Shown one piece after another: positions 38,292 to 49,877 of a stretch of DNA of 64,000 bases; within the stretch, counting starts at the first letter, position 1; each line of letters begins with the position of its first letter. Under the pieces are notes generated by a model. It was not told where the DNA came from and made no database searches. It was given only the letters and a program-made list of their open reading frames with translations. This stretch comes from Entonaema liquescens (lineage: Eukaryota; Ascomycota; Sordariomycetes; Xylariales; Xylariaceae): contig CADCSX010000025.1 of the NCBI GenBank assembly GCA_902805475.1, forward strand, positions 930,001 through 994,000, read 5' to 3'. The position numbers and the translations under genes were made by a program.

Positions 38292-39022
38292 TCACAATCT
38301 AGCCCTCTCCAGCAGAATATCTAGGACCCGCAATACAGTCCGAGCGACCCCTCGGCCATCCTGCCAGGCGTCATCATGAGGACCTCTTAGATCCTTCACA
38401 AGCAAGACCTCCACCCCATCCTTCCTCAACCTCTCCGCCATCCCATCCGTCTCCGGCATATCCACCAACTCGTCATCTTCCGAATGTCCGAGCACAGCCA
38501 ACCCACCAGGGAACCGGTCCCTATAACTCCCCGCGTACTTCATCGGCGCCGCCCCATCCCACTTCTCCCGCGGCCCAAACGCACCCTCCAGGAACCCCGC
38601 ATACCCGCCGCCGAAGCGCCTATCCAAGCCCGCCATGTCGTAAATCCCCTCGACCCCGAACGCGGCGGCGGGCAGCTCCACCCTAACTTCTTCTTCGACG
38701 CTCGACATCCCCGCCAGCAGCTGGAACGCCAGACACGCGCCGGCCGAGTGTCCGACGAGCACGTACCTGCGGCCGAACGCGTGCCGGCGCTGCAGGAACG
38801 CGAGCGCGCGCCGCACGTCGTCGAGGTGGTCCGGGTGCGCGGCGGCGCGGAAGCGCTCCGCCGGTGTGTGAGCTGGGTCCTGGGGGAATTCCGGGTGCGG
38901 GCTCAGACGGTAGTCGAGAGAGGCGAAGGCCGCGACAGGGATGGTAGTGGTGGTGGTGGTGGTGGTGCTACGGGGGGTTTCAGATCCATCACTACTGCCA
39001 CCGTTGTCGTTGCTGCTGTCGC

Positions 39023-39054
<32 letters not shown>

Positions 39055-39393
39055 AGGAAGCGCGTGACGACCGGCGCGAAGGTCTCGTGCGCTATGCGCG
39101 GGTCGCGCCATGCGCCGCCGTGGATGTATCTAGCTGCGGGAAAAAGCGGTACGTGGTTAGTTTATTTGTTTGTCTTTGCGGTTTTTTTTTCTAAAATTTT
39201 TTTTCTAAATTTTTTTTTATATATATATATATCAGGTAATTATGGATAGGCCAGGTGTGTAAGTTAGGGGTGAGATTTACACGATCCAATATTTAGTTCC
39301 CGTCTTATCGGCGATGTCAAGATCCCATATTCCTAGCCGTTGGAGCTCATGTGAGCCGTACTGATGGACGGTATATTTGAGCGATGAAGCCAT
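38292..39393 (-). CDS. BNA7: kynurenine formamidase (arylformamidase)
   Basis: Minus strand, join of 39281-39393 and 38292-39129, 316 residues. The 151-nt intron (GTAAAT to GCTAG) joins KYWIV to YIHGGAWRDP. This alpha/beta-hydrolase hydrolyses N-formyl-kynurenine to kynurenine plus formate in the tryptophan-to-NAD pathway. Visible marks are the oxyanion motif HGGAW (His41-Trp45), the SLDYRLSPHP segment, nucleophile Ser166 in VGHSAGACLAFQ, and the likely catalytic His289 in GPHDDAW with an acid in HSEDDELVD. An unusual insertion (about residues 62-100) separates HGGAW from SLDYRLS: a run of eight Ser, acidic-Ser repeats and eight Thr, encoded by triplet repeats. It probably forms a surface loop. 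The start at 39393 is preferred; an upstream in-frame ATG at 39483 would add 30 residues. Confidence 0.88.
38942..39055 (-). repeat. triplet repeats inside the formamidase gene
   Basis: Read on the plus strand, GGT-type triplets (about 38943-38968) encode the Thr run, and GCT-type triplets (about 39006-39053) encode the Ser-rich run. Both are in the coding frame, so length changes keep the frame. Confidence 0.8.
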
Positions 39394-41437
39394 GGGTTGA
39401 GTTGAGCGAGTGAGTAAGTGAGTGACCCTAGTTACTAACGTAGTGCCAAGCAACTGCGATACGTGAAAGGAAGCATTTTGCAATGGGCATTGATGCTAGG
39501 ATTATGACGCATGAGAGGGGGGAATGCGGGATGCCGTCCCATCTCAATGCGCGCTCTTAGTACATATCAGTCTTTAAATGCATATTACTTTGTTTTGCTA
39601 CCCCTTTATCCCGTATACTTTTTGCTTTTCTTGGAGTGGTAGGTTTAAATCGTGATAACGAACTGTACTTCCGAGGGATTGCATAATTCGATGTCTCTCA
39701 ACCTTCCGGTTTCCTCCTCGTTCAATACTACTATTCGCGGAGGTCTCTCTGCTACCTAAGGCATGATCTAGAAGGAAGGAGGCTATGTTGCCCTCCAATT
39801 CGCACGCATACAAATGCCGTCCGTGATGTTACTATTCGAAACTGCAGCATCCGATTTTCTATTCGCCAATGGCTCGAAGCGAATGGCTGTGAAACTGTGG
39901 CCGAAAGAGTTTGACGGTAGGTCGCAACTTTTTGTTCTTATGTAACGATCTGTCTACGTAATTGGATAACGTCGCTTTAAATATCCAATGGGAGGGTAAG
40001 TTCATGAACTGACGTTAGTTCGATATGAATGACTCGTCACTTTGTGTTTAGTTACTTGGTCCGAACTGACTATATTTCGCTAGCCAATTATACGCGAGTG
40101 ATAGTTTTTCTAAGGGGTAGTTGTTGTAGCGGAGGGTGACTTGAATGCTGATCCGGAGAATAGAACCGACATCTTACATACCTACTGGTTCACCATATGC
40201 CCTTTGCTTCTTACTATTTGTGCTCATCATGGGCCTGCGAGGACCGCTACGGTCAAATACACCTTGATAGCGGAGCACAGATGGGCGGGACGGGCGGACC
40301 TTATTCCTGAATTATCTTTTCTCATCGACGGACCGAAATATGTGAAAAATGGAGCCGACTCGTCGAGATCTCGGCCGTATTGACCAAGAACGGAAGGTTT
40401 GCGTATTCTTGTGGGATGACGCCCGACGTTAAGGCTTAACGTCTAGTTATTTTCAGTGTAACACAATATCGAAATGCGATCTCGGCAACTAATGACTCGA
40501 AGGCTTGATGTGGCTTGCAAGATTTGTGATTCCGTGATCCCATCGTGACCGTTTTGCTTCATGAATTCCGAGTCTACGGTGCAGACTAACTGCTATCGGC
40601 AAGGCGCGTTTGTGGACCCGAGCCAGACTCTAGCCCTTCAAACTCGATGAGTGATGAATCATCCGATTCGTCAGATAGGCTATGGACTGGTGTACTTCAC
40701 GAGCTTCTTACCGGATTCGAAATATCGTCGACACTGGTCGGGACGATCCGGGTATCATACCCTTAAACAAGGCTGAGAGTTGTGAAACATGCATAAAATA
40801 TATGAGGGACGTGATTGGGGGAGTTGGGATGGTGAGCTGCAATAGAAGCTTCCTGGAAACCCATCCTCAGACGTCAACCCACCCACTCTCCCTTATTATG
40901 GTGGTCTCTTGTGTTATTTTGGTGGTCACTTCATAACACTTACCATGTATGTAGTGGTTGGGCAGTATCATAGCCGACCTTTCTCTGATAGACGTTATTG
41001 GTGGTTAGGTTTCCTAAACGTGAAGTCGTCGACGATGTTTGAAAAGATGAAACATGCGGGGTATGTGATAGGGAGAGTATTGTTATGGGCTTATGGTTCC
41101 AAGATGTAGAATAACGTGGTAGATATCATCAAACCCATCGTACCCCCGTTTCCCGCTGGTGCTTTGGTGTTCTAATATTCTAACACCAAGACTGTTGAGA
41201 AGATTAGATTACAGTTTTGAATATTCTCAATCGAGAGTCATGCAGCAAAAGCTAGTTCTTCACAGATGAAGTTATCTGCTGATCTGCAAAACCGAAGCGA
41301 ATGCTAACCATAATAGTGTACCCATTCTAATCCCGGATCGTGAGGTGCCGGACTGCAAAAAATTGAAGCCAGGGGGTTGGAGAGCGTAAAAAACCCACAT
41401 CGAATGCATGTAGGCGATGTAATGTGCCCCTGGCTAA

Positions 41438-41446
41438 TATATAAAG
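41438..41446 (+). promoter_or_regulatory. TATA-box-like element
   Basis: TATATAAAG, about 110 bases upstream of the ATG at 41556, with a pyrimidine-rich leader between (TTTCCTTTTTTCCCC near 41520). It is one of the better TATA matches in the window and the main reason to keep the following open frame as a candidate. Confidence 0.35.
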
Positions 41447-41555
41447 ATACTTGGTTTTGCTAGTGTCGCGATAGTTCGTGAGCTTAGCAAAACAGCCCTG
41501 GGACTAACAAGCTTTCGGTATTTCCTTTTTTCCCCTTTTTCCCAAGAAAGTCGCA

Positions 41556-41990
41556 ATGAGTATCGTGAGTTCTATCGTTTCATATAACGATTGGTTAGTT
41601 CTAGGCTTTTCTAGCTTCACCATTGGCATTCCTTCCGGGGGGGATATCCGGTTCGCTGGGCTCTCTCTCTTGTTCGTAAGTGTTTACGAATCTCGAGACG
41701 CTTTCTCGCAACAGCTTTCCCGCGTATATGCCTATCCTATCCTATGTGTGCTTAGATACCTATGTAATGTGTTAATTTCAATGTTAGTCTCGTGCTGCAA
41801 GTCGTACATAGTTCAAAGTGGAAGGGGAGAGTGCCAAAGTTGTGTGCTTGTTGTCTCTCACAATTCGGAGAATTTGTGTTGCATCAAGATGGTGAAGATC
41901 GACTCCATTTATCGCACTAAATCGCAACCGGATCCAACTCAAAATGCGCGTAACATTAATAGACGGACCTCGCGCATTGTACCTACCTAA
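41556..41990 (+). CDS. possible small gene, unrecognised
   Basis: An open frame of 144 codons preceded by a good TATA-like box and a pyrimidine-rich leader. The predicted product has a hydrophobic first half and several cysteines (for example CCKS and GECQSC), but I recognise no family. A strong donor-like GTAAGTGTTT at about 41676 suggests that any real transcript would be spliced and the protein different. I did not find a convincing matching exon. It may be non-coding. Confidence 0.2.
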   Translation: MSIVSSIVSYNDWLVLGFSSFTIGIPSGGDIRFAGLSLLFVSVYESRDAFSQQLSRVYAYPILCVLRYLCNVLISMLVSCCKSYIVQSGRGECQSCVLVVSHNSENLCCIKMVKIDSIYRTKSQPDPTQNARNINRRTSRIVPT

Positions 41991-43079
41991 GGTGGTACAC
42001 CCAGAAAGTACATTACCTAATACCTAGATAAGACCTAGATAAGAATAATAGGTAGTTATACTAGATACATGTATATTCATATTTATTTAGAATGATAATA
42101 GCCGGTATATGCAAGAAGAAGGCTTCCACTAGACCAATAATTCCCCACTCCATGTCCTCTTCGTGCAACGCTAGGTATACGTTCGTTTACTTTACAACAT
42201 CTTTCATTTATTTTAACCATCTTTTGCCGGAATATATTAGTCCCTATAAACTCGAACCACTTCTATCTAAGTCACCCCTTAGAGTCCAGAGTGACTCGCG
42301 GAGTAACTGTAATAACAACTGGTTATAACACTAATGTTCCTTCAAGGCGTATGTCCATGACATATGCAGGTGCATGTCAAAGCACGGGATCCGCAATGCT
42401 CGAGCACTTTGCCTTGTTGATGAAGCTGCATGAGCCTCCGTGTCCTTGGGTCCATTATTACAAGGCTCTGCATAGCACAACAAGGGTTTGAGGCTCGTAG
42501 TCCCTAACATATTCTCTCAGCTGTAGTCTACAGTCTCCGGATCCTCGTACCGTCACATTAGCTTCGGCTCTCACCCGGGGTAGCACCGGACGTCTGGCGA
42601 TCTAAGGGGCCTTCAAAGTCCGCCTACAACCCAGTGGCATTGCCCCAATAGGCAATTCGCCATGGTGATGAGCGGGCTTGCTTCAGTGCTCTTCCCAGGG
42701 GTCCCTTTATGACATGCTCTCTCCAAGACAGGGTTACCCCGAGATGGCACACATCGTCTTCCACTCTTTTGCGTACTAATGTACATAGTCGACTTTGAGC
42801 TATGGTATTGTATAACAACTACAGCACGATCTATTCTAATGGCTCCATAGAGACCCGTAAGCTGGTCTAGCCTGGTTAAGTGCGCATTGTTCCCATCCCC
42901 ACAAGGCCTTCCCGTAGTGCTGGGCACATCTTGCCATTTTCTTCAGTAATACATACACTACATATTGGCCGGTCCTGTAAAACGTCTCTTTCTATCTTGG
43001 TCTTTCTTTTTTGTTTGTTTCTTTTCGTTCGTTTCCCTTTAGTTGTTCTCTTCTTGGCGCCTGGTAGACAGTATCTATC

Positions 43080-44733
43080 ATGCCAGCCCAAGACCCAAAC
43101 GCGCCGACAGACAGCAATGGCGGTGCTCTGGTGGTTACCGCCGTCACCATGCTGGCATTTACCTGGCTGTCTGTCTCTCTGAGGTCCTTCGTTCGTGCTA
43201 AGTTGACCAACGGATTCCAATGGGATGACTGGTTGATGTTGGCTGCCCAGGTAGGTTACATAAGGACGCTGCTTTCTAGATCTCTTATACTTACACTAAA
43301 TCTAAACAGGCCAATTTTACCGCATCATGCGCACTGATACTCATGGGGGTTCGAGATGGGTTGGGGAGGCATAACGCATCGCTAGACCAACACGACGAGA
43401 TCGAGGCTTTAAAATATCAAGCTCTAGCCACGGCGACGTACGTCCTTAACATGTGGTTGATCAAGCTTAGTATTGGTATCTTCCTGTTGCGCCTCGCTTC
43501 GCAAAATAGGTATAGGTATACTCTTTACGCCAGTCTCGTTGTTGTTAGCATATGGAGCATAGTCTTGTTCTTTTGGAATATCTTCCAGTGCAACCCAGTC
43601 TCCGCTCAATGGGATTACACGATTCTCCAAAAGGACTCCACGGCTCGTTGTGTCTCAGCCGACGAGATTGTTAACGCCGCATACGCCCTAAGTGTCATGA
43701 ATATCCTTTCCGATTGGTTATACGCATTGCTGCCGATTCCCATGCTCTGGAGCGTTAAGATGACGGTCCAAGCTAAAATGACGGTGGTAGTGGTTCTCGG
43801 GTTGGGCATCTTCGCGAGCATCGCTACACTTGTCCGGCTCAAGTTTCTGGCCGATCTCACGGACATGGCAGATATCTTGCGTAGGTCCCCAGTTCTCATA
43901 ACCCCCCGGATCTAATAACAGAATGCGTAGCGATGTGTGTATGCTAATGAACCATCTCCAATATAGATGCTGGTACTGATGCGATGGTCTGGACGTTGAT
44001 TGAACCGGGAGTTGCTATCGTCGCCTCGAGTCTTGTTACCATTCGACCTCTTCTTAGACAGTGGAAGATCAAGGGATTCGGTGGCTCTAGCGGACAAAGC
44101 CGGCCAACTAATCGATTCAACAATAGCCATCCGATGTCGCGTACGCACCAATCGAACAAGATGCCGGCATTTGGATCCACCGATGTTACTCTCGTAGATA
44201 TTGAGACCGGTCACTCGAAGAGTTCTAAGTCACGCTCGCCAGTCGCTGGGTCGTTTGGTGGCAAGATTCAGCGGTCTCTTTCGTTATCGGATGCCGGAAG
44301 CATGACGAGCAGAAGCTACCGGTCTCGAGCATCATCCGATGCTACAATGCTAACGGGTAAAATTCAACGCTCCCGATCAATCTCGGACACCGATACCTTG
44401 GCAGGCCGAAGCCATCGATCCCGGCCATCGTATATGTCAAGAGTTCATGAAGCACCGATTGAAGAAGACGGTGATCGGCAAGAGTATTTGGAAAGTAGAT
44501 CCAGAAGGATAAATATAAAGAGTGAGATGTACGTCATCGAGGGCAACACGACGCCTACGACACCCACGGCACCCGTAGGAGCATACAGACGCGACGAGAC
44601 ATGGCTAGCAGAACAAGATTCATCAAACGACGGATCCCTCGATCTCAGCCGTGTTCAGTCCCAAAACAACGATATCAGAAATTCCATACAGTTGACAAAG
44701 CCATTGCCGTCATTACCCTCGCACCGAAGATGA
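43080..44733 (+). CDS. fungal rhodopsin-domain (Pth11-like) integral membrane protein
   Basis: Join of 43080-43250, 43310-43880 and 43967-44733, 502 residues. Introns are 59 nt (GTAGGT to AAACAG) and 86 nt (GTAGGT to ATATAG); the second rebuilds DILHAGTDAMVW. Residues 1 to about 270 form a seven-helix domain of the fungal rhodopsin-domain family: TM1 near residues 15-35, the hallmark DDWLMLAAQ, MWLIKLSIGIFLLRL, and the Cys-containing FFWNIFQCNPVSAQWD loop before the next helices. Residues from about 275 are a cytosolic Ser/Arg-rich tail holding two 23-residue repeats starting GKIQRS with a 32-residue period. Relatives are putative G-protein-coupled receptors, and Pth11 senses surfaces in Magnaporthe. 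The ligand here is unknown, and no N-terminal CFEM domain is present. Confidence 0.9.
44260..44424 (+). repeat. coding repeat in the rhodopsin-domain protein tail
   Basis: Two in-frame copies start at 44260 and 44356 (96 bases apart). They encode GKIQRSLSLSDAGSMTSRSY and GKIQRSRSISDTDTLAGRSH, each then ending RSR. The Ser-rich RSxSxSD core looks like a phosphorylation target; that is inference. Confidence 0.75.
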
Positions 44734-46580
44734 ACCCGTCCACTCGAATTTTAAAAGAAACCACGATGTACAAAACCTCGAAATGATGACTACGGCCTAC
44801 TACGGGGATACCCACAGCGTCGATTTGATTTTTTCACTTCCCTTTTCGATTCTTCTAGATGTAAATGGATATTATATTGGGATGTACTAAAGTGACTAAA
44901 TATGGGTTGGCTTATTGGCAAAGGCTGGGCCATAGGGAAACAACAACTTGTAGAAATAGGGGCGGTTAACAGGAGCAAAGGAAAGGAAATCCCTCGCCAT
45001 TGAAGAGCAGTCCGGGCCAAGGGCTGGCTATTTTGTCCTGGATATCCTCACAAAAAGAATCTACGGGATGCATGGGCAGACAATTATGTCGCCCTGGGGT
45101 TATATTATTATTATTATTCGGCGCTGAGGAACTTGAAGCTAATCTGCCTAGAAAAGGGTTTTATTAACTAGCTATTGGGGAGATCCTACGAGAGGCAGGA
45201 TGAGTAATTAGCACCCGAAAAGAAGACCACGCGGCTTCTGGGGATGTTTACAATAAGAGTTCTGCTATGTATATATATAGCAAAATGAAAACTTATTTAC
45301 TATGTATTACGAATGACTTTGGTTGATATCTTATGAGACGACATAATGGTAGACGTGCTGGAAGACTCACCTAGAATATTCGATGTTAACTCACACGGCG
45401 CGAGACAACTATTATATGATTCCATTGTATAATAGTGGCCTAAATGATTATCCCTCGCATTCTTCGATGACAGTTATTACGTACATTAGCTATGATACAG
45501 TACCTAAACATAGCAGTGTTTCCCTAAGATAATCCGAACTACCAAGGATTATCGTACTTTTCTTCCTCTCTTGCTTAACCCTACAATACGCGGATTCAAT
45601 CACTGCCGTCTCGCGAGTCGCGACATCACATCTCAAATTTCATCTGCGTGCCTAGTATCCAAGTTATGTAGAACGAGGTGGAATTTTCACATCACTTCTC
45701 TAACCGAAGCGTGGGTGGCGTAGCCATGATCGGCGGTGTCTGAGATAATTAACGAGTAAAATTGCTATATATCACATATTTGCGATTTAATATTATCACG
45801 ATGATAGCACTGGTCATAATATCTTAGGTCCTGGTATATAGCTGACGGCCCAGCTGAGTACGAGTGGGTATTAAGTTGTCGTAATAAGGACTGACAGGTA
45901 AGGTAGTTGGGTCTGTTGGTCCCTTGTTTTATGAGAGAACTACGTAGATACGTATTTGGCGAATTTAACTACAGTAATCTAACTTAGATAGAATATTGCG
46001 AAATATCGCCATGAGGTTATTCATTCATAACCTAAAACTTTTTCTCGACACTAACTGGCGATATCGAAAGATCTGCCTTAGACACTCAATGTCATACAAG
46101 TTGGCGTAGGACGTTGGACGCGCCGAGCGTTAGAGAACCCCGGGGACCACGATTTGGCTTCCCGGCGAACCCGCGGCTCCTGTGATGGTTGGGTGAGGCT
46201 AGCGTTACATTGGCCATAATTCTCCTAGTAAGGGCAAGGGGATGGCTAGCACGAGGCCGCACGGATGGGTTCTCTTTATCTTACGTACTGTGGAAGAGTT
46301 CGCTTAAGAGACATACACGCGGGTTTTAAGAGCCGGGTTCGGCTGTTATGATGGAAAGCGGCCGGGGTATCAAAACTTTGTTGTTTCTTCTGCCTAACCA
46401 GGCTGCCGGGATTCTCTGCTAGCTACTTCGAGCCCAATATACACAAGCCAAGAACCTCAACGAGTCTAGGCTTATCGCTAGCCGTCTATGAGTAATTCGT
46501 AGCCTCTTCAAATGGGCCTGATAGATTAGTTTGCGTATGTAATACAGAGTGTGTCCACAAAGAAGAGGCCTTATCAAAGG
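44734..46580. other. intergenic between convergent genes
   Basis: 1.85 kb between the rhodopsin-domain gene and the 3' end of Rpc4. It includes a short ATT triplet run at about 45103-45117 and a GC-richer patch at 46100-46260. No coding frame or RNA gene seen. Confidence 0.6.
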
Positions 46581-48380
46581 CTATCGGGCTAGGCCGTCGA
46601 TGCCCTCGAGACTGGGATCCCAATCCTCTTCTTCGTCCCACACAGGTGCCAGCACGAACTTGTTAAGGATCTGACCCATACCACAGGCGAACCCAGTGCT
46701 CGCCTCTGGGTTCTGCAGGTCGATGTTCTGTTCTATCATGATGGCTGACGTTAAAAAGTCGGTTTCCGTGCCCATCCCTAAGCTCAAGATTGTGCCTCCC
46801 CAGTCAAATTCTACCTTGCCTGACTTGCGCACGTTGAGTTTGCCGATAAGACCACCTTCCGGCGGGAGAGTTGCGAATGGATTGTATTCTTTCTCCTTCT
46901 CCTTGCCGTCTTCGGTCTTCACCTTGTTGTTGGTAGCTCCGGCCGCATTATCGCGGGGTGTAGGATTGGTGACTTCCGGCTCTTCACCATTTGCATTATC
47001 CGTAGGCTTGACTAGCGGCGGAAGAATAGGGGGTAACTGGAAGAGGTACATCTGATCGTCTTTTTCCTGGCCATGTGGCGCCTCCTCATCCTCTTCTTTC
47101 TCGCCTTCTTTCTCGCCGCTAGGGGGTTCGTCAAACCTGAGTATTTGTAACTGGGCGTCTAGGTCGTATATAGTCTGCAAGAGTTCGGGGTCCTTGGCCG
47201 CTTTCTCTTTTCGCTTCTTCTGCGCAACCGCGGCACTGTCTTTATCTACGATAGGCTTCTTCTTAAGTTCGGGCGAAGGTGGCGCTTTCACCTGGACCGC
47301 TTCAGGAATATCGGCCATATCAACGTCCATCGCTTCTGGCTCCGTGCCAGGCTCGGTCTTAACTTTGACTTGACTCTTTGGAGCAGCATGCCAGACTTCA
47401 CTGTCATCCTCCATACCGACTTCGCGTAAGTCCTTAGCTGCTTGAGCAACGAATAATTCGTCATCGTCGGAGGATTGACGCTCTTCCGCCTCAAGCTCCG
47501 CCGTCGTCTTGACTTTGACTTCATCCTCTTCATGGTGGGTCCGAAGGAGACCGACTGGAAGATTTCCAGTTGACTTAGTGAAACGGGAGGGTTGGTAGAG
47601 AGGTTTCCCCTCTTCGTCGTAACCCGTAGCCCCGTTTAGAAGGTCAACATTGACTCTATCTTCGTTCTCTCGTCTAGGTCGATACCTAAGCTGGTTGAAC
47701 TGAGAAGTAAAGCCACCCTTTGAAGAAGAGGCGCCACCGTTAGCTCCCCAGCCCCATCCTCCAGCACCTCCTTTCACGTTTTCTGTTTGTAAGTTAGCGA
47801 GTTGGTTATCTAATAGAGTTCCACCGAATGGTTAATAAATCATACCTTGCGGTATCGCAGAAAATGGACCGGAAGCAGTGACTGTTCTCCTGATAAATCC
47901 TCGTTGTGACGGGTCGCCGCGTCCTCGGCCTCGTCTCGTTCTTCGGTCCTCTACCCGTTGCTGTCGCTCCTCTTCCTTAATCTTGACGGCCAGATCACGA
48001 TTTCTTTCTTGTTCCAGCCTCGCCCGCTCTGCAGCATCTCGGCGAACGTTCTTAGGTCTGAATCTGCCGCCAGCACGTGAAGCAGTAGCGCTGGGTGTCT
48101 GCGATTGTCTTGCTGACGTGGTAGTAGTAGTAGTAGATAGGTCACTCTGAGGGACCGAAACCGGTGGGCTATCGATTGGAGTTCCTTCTGAAGATGTGTT
48201 TATAACCACTGCATCGCCGCTTTCTATAGAGTTTTGTGGTTGTGATGAACTCTCAGCGGGATGTGAATCTGCTGCATCTCCAAGTGAGGTTCTACTCGTG
48301 GTATCTGATGATGAGTGACCTGCTCTGGCTGCTCCTCTTCCTCTTCCTCCTCTCGCACCACGTGAACCACGAGGCGGCAT
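46581..48380 (-). CDS. RPC53: RNA polymerase III subunit Rpc4/Rpc53
   Basis: Minus strand, join of 47846-48380 and 46581-47782, 578 residues. The 63-nt intron (GTATGA to AAACAG) joins AIPQ to ENVKGGAGGWGWG. The N-terminus is an Arg/Gly-rich tail (PPRGSRGARGGRGRG) followed by a Ser/Thr-rich linker and a charged RRDAAERARLEQERNRD helix. The middle is acidic/Lys-rich with VKVKTEPG motifs resembling SUMO sites. The C-terminal 150 residues carry the Rpc4 family signature: MYLFQLPPILPP, then GKLNVRKSGKVEFDWGGTIL and a conserved end with VWDEEEDWDPSLEGIDGL. In yeast Rpc53 pairs with Rpc37 in Pol III to aid initiation, termination and reinitiation at tRNA and 5S genes. Acts in the nucleus. Confidence 0.92.
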
Positions 48381-48884
48381 TTTTACTATCTCATATGTTT
48401 TCAGAGTAGTACTTGTGGAAAGTAAAAATCAAGTGTATTTGAATATAAGTTATAGGTTATTATATCTGAACTCGGTCTTTGATTTGGTATCTTCAATATG
48501 TTTTTAATGAGAACTGATTGGAAAAGTTTCTAGTGGGGCAAAGTTCTTGTAAGTGCAAGTTTCGAGACCCGCCACGGCGCACCGTGGGAGATCCTGGTGG
48601 GGCACGATTGTACCTGAGTCATCCTAAAATCCGGGATTTGACAGCTGTCAACCATCTGATTCTCACTTATACCACCTGTGAGAAAGGGGAAAGGGGAAAG
48701 GGGAGAGGGTAACTGAAAGCAGGACTTTCGTTAGGTGCCATTTCATGTCTTATATATAGGTATACTCTATTGTTAACCCACCGGATGAATTATTCTAATG
48801 ACCTATATCGGGTATCTAATTTACAGATATATGATCTATATAATGCCCACCTTATATGCAGTAGCAGTAGCATTAGGCGTCATA
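48381..48884. other. short intergenic region
   Basis: 500 bases between two minus-strand genes, serving as the Rpc4 promoter side and the UreD 3' end. A G/A-rich repeat GAAAGGGGAAAGGGG lies at about 48682-48706. Nothing else seen. Confidence 0.55.
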
Positions 48885-49877
48885 TCATCGAACGCACATT
48901 AGGGCTTGTTCACCAAATTGCTGCTCGACGCTACCCTCCTGAAGGAGCATAGATCCTATCCAATCCCGTGCGGCTTCAACGGTTGCAGCACCGAACTTCA
49001 CCACGATGCAGCCTCGTACGTTGGCCGCCGACCAGAATATTTGCTTCTCACGTTCCTCCGCTAATCTTATAGTTCGCCAACGTTCGAGGGGAGATTGAGG
49101 CATCGCCTCGTCTTTCTCACGCGTTTCAGTGCTGCGGAAATCCCGAGCTCCTAGTCTTGGTAATGCAGAAAACTCAGATAGAAAGAAATCGCCAATTGAT
49201 TTGGTCATCGGACCCCGGAGGATTAAAGTCCCTACGATGGCATGTCCGTACATCGACTCTCGAAGCGTAGGGGACCCAGTTGGCCTATTCGCACCGTCTA
49301 AGATGATAGCATCCCGAGCTAAAAGACGATCCTTGGATGCTTGGGCGCTGGAGGTAAACCAAACTTCGTTGCGTCCAATCCATCGACCAAGACTCCAATT
49401 TTCACCCCGGGCCGTACGACCTTGGGTAACCCAGTCTAATAAGCATAGAGATGCTTCAGATGTCAGCTTGAAGATCTGTTTCTGCTCATATATGCTGCCT
49501 TCAAATGGCTGAACAGGGTCTGGCAAGAGACACAGCGCAGCACCATCCTTGATTTCAACATTCAAATTCTGCCTTGTCACAATATCCGGTGTAACGGATC
49601 GAAAAATCTTTGTGTGACCTTGAGTGACGATGCTCAGTCTTGCCCCAGGATGTACGTCAATGAAGAGGTTAATCTGGTCGCCAGCAACAAGTCCGCCGCC
49701 ATACGATAAGAGGAACACTAATATGGTGCCAGTTTCGGTGGTAGATATGGGAGATATAAGCTTTAGGGGGTACTGATATGTGATACTCTCGATTGCGGAG
49801 ACGTTGTTGGGCGATAGCTTGATGACTATTCGGCCCTCTCCAGGGAGGGATGACGATTTTGGAAAAGGTGAGGTCAT
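48885..49877 (-). CDS. urease accessory protein UreD
   Basis: Single-exon gene, 330 residues, complete from MTSPFPKSSSLPGEGRIVIK to the stop. Family marks include YQYPLKLISP, FLLSYGGGLVAGDQI, the strand-rich GARLSIVTQGHTKIFRS, the LLPDPVQPFEGSIYEQ block and DWVTQGRTARGE. UreD (UreH) binds apo-urease with UreF and UreG and helps deliver nickel to the active site in the cytosol, so it is needed for urea use as a nitrogen source. No urease or other accessory gene lies nearby; in fungi these genes are normally dispersed. The gene is divergent from the cohesin gene, with 676 bases between. Confidence 0.93.
   Translation of the reverse strand: MTSPFPKSSSLPGEGRIVIKLSPNNVSAIESITYQYPLKLISPISTTETGTILVFLLSYGGGLVAGDQINLFIDVHPGARLSIVTQGHTKIFRSVTPDIVTRQNLNVEIKDGAALCLLPDPVQPFEGSIYEQKQIFKLTSEASLCLLDWVTQGRTARGENWSLGRWIGRNEVWFTSSAQASKDRLLARDAIILDGANRPTGSPTLRESMYGHAIVGTLILRGPMTKSIGDFFLSEFSALPRLGARDFRSTETREKDEAMPQSPLERWRTIRLAEEREKQIFWSAANVRGCIVVKFGAATVEAARDWIGSMLLQEGSVEQQFGEQALMCVR

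Larger units (their letters stand above)
39394..43079. other. 3.7-kb intergenic region
   Basis: Divergent region between the formamidase and the rhodopsin-domain gene. Apart from the weak candidate at 41556-41990, no frame has coding character. Several short frames (39598-39813, 40141-40383, 40682-40936, 42613-42927) have random-looking products. The last 100 bases (42980-43079) are T-rich, typical of a fungal 5' leader. Confidence 0.5.
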
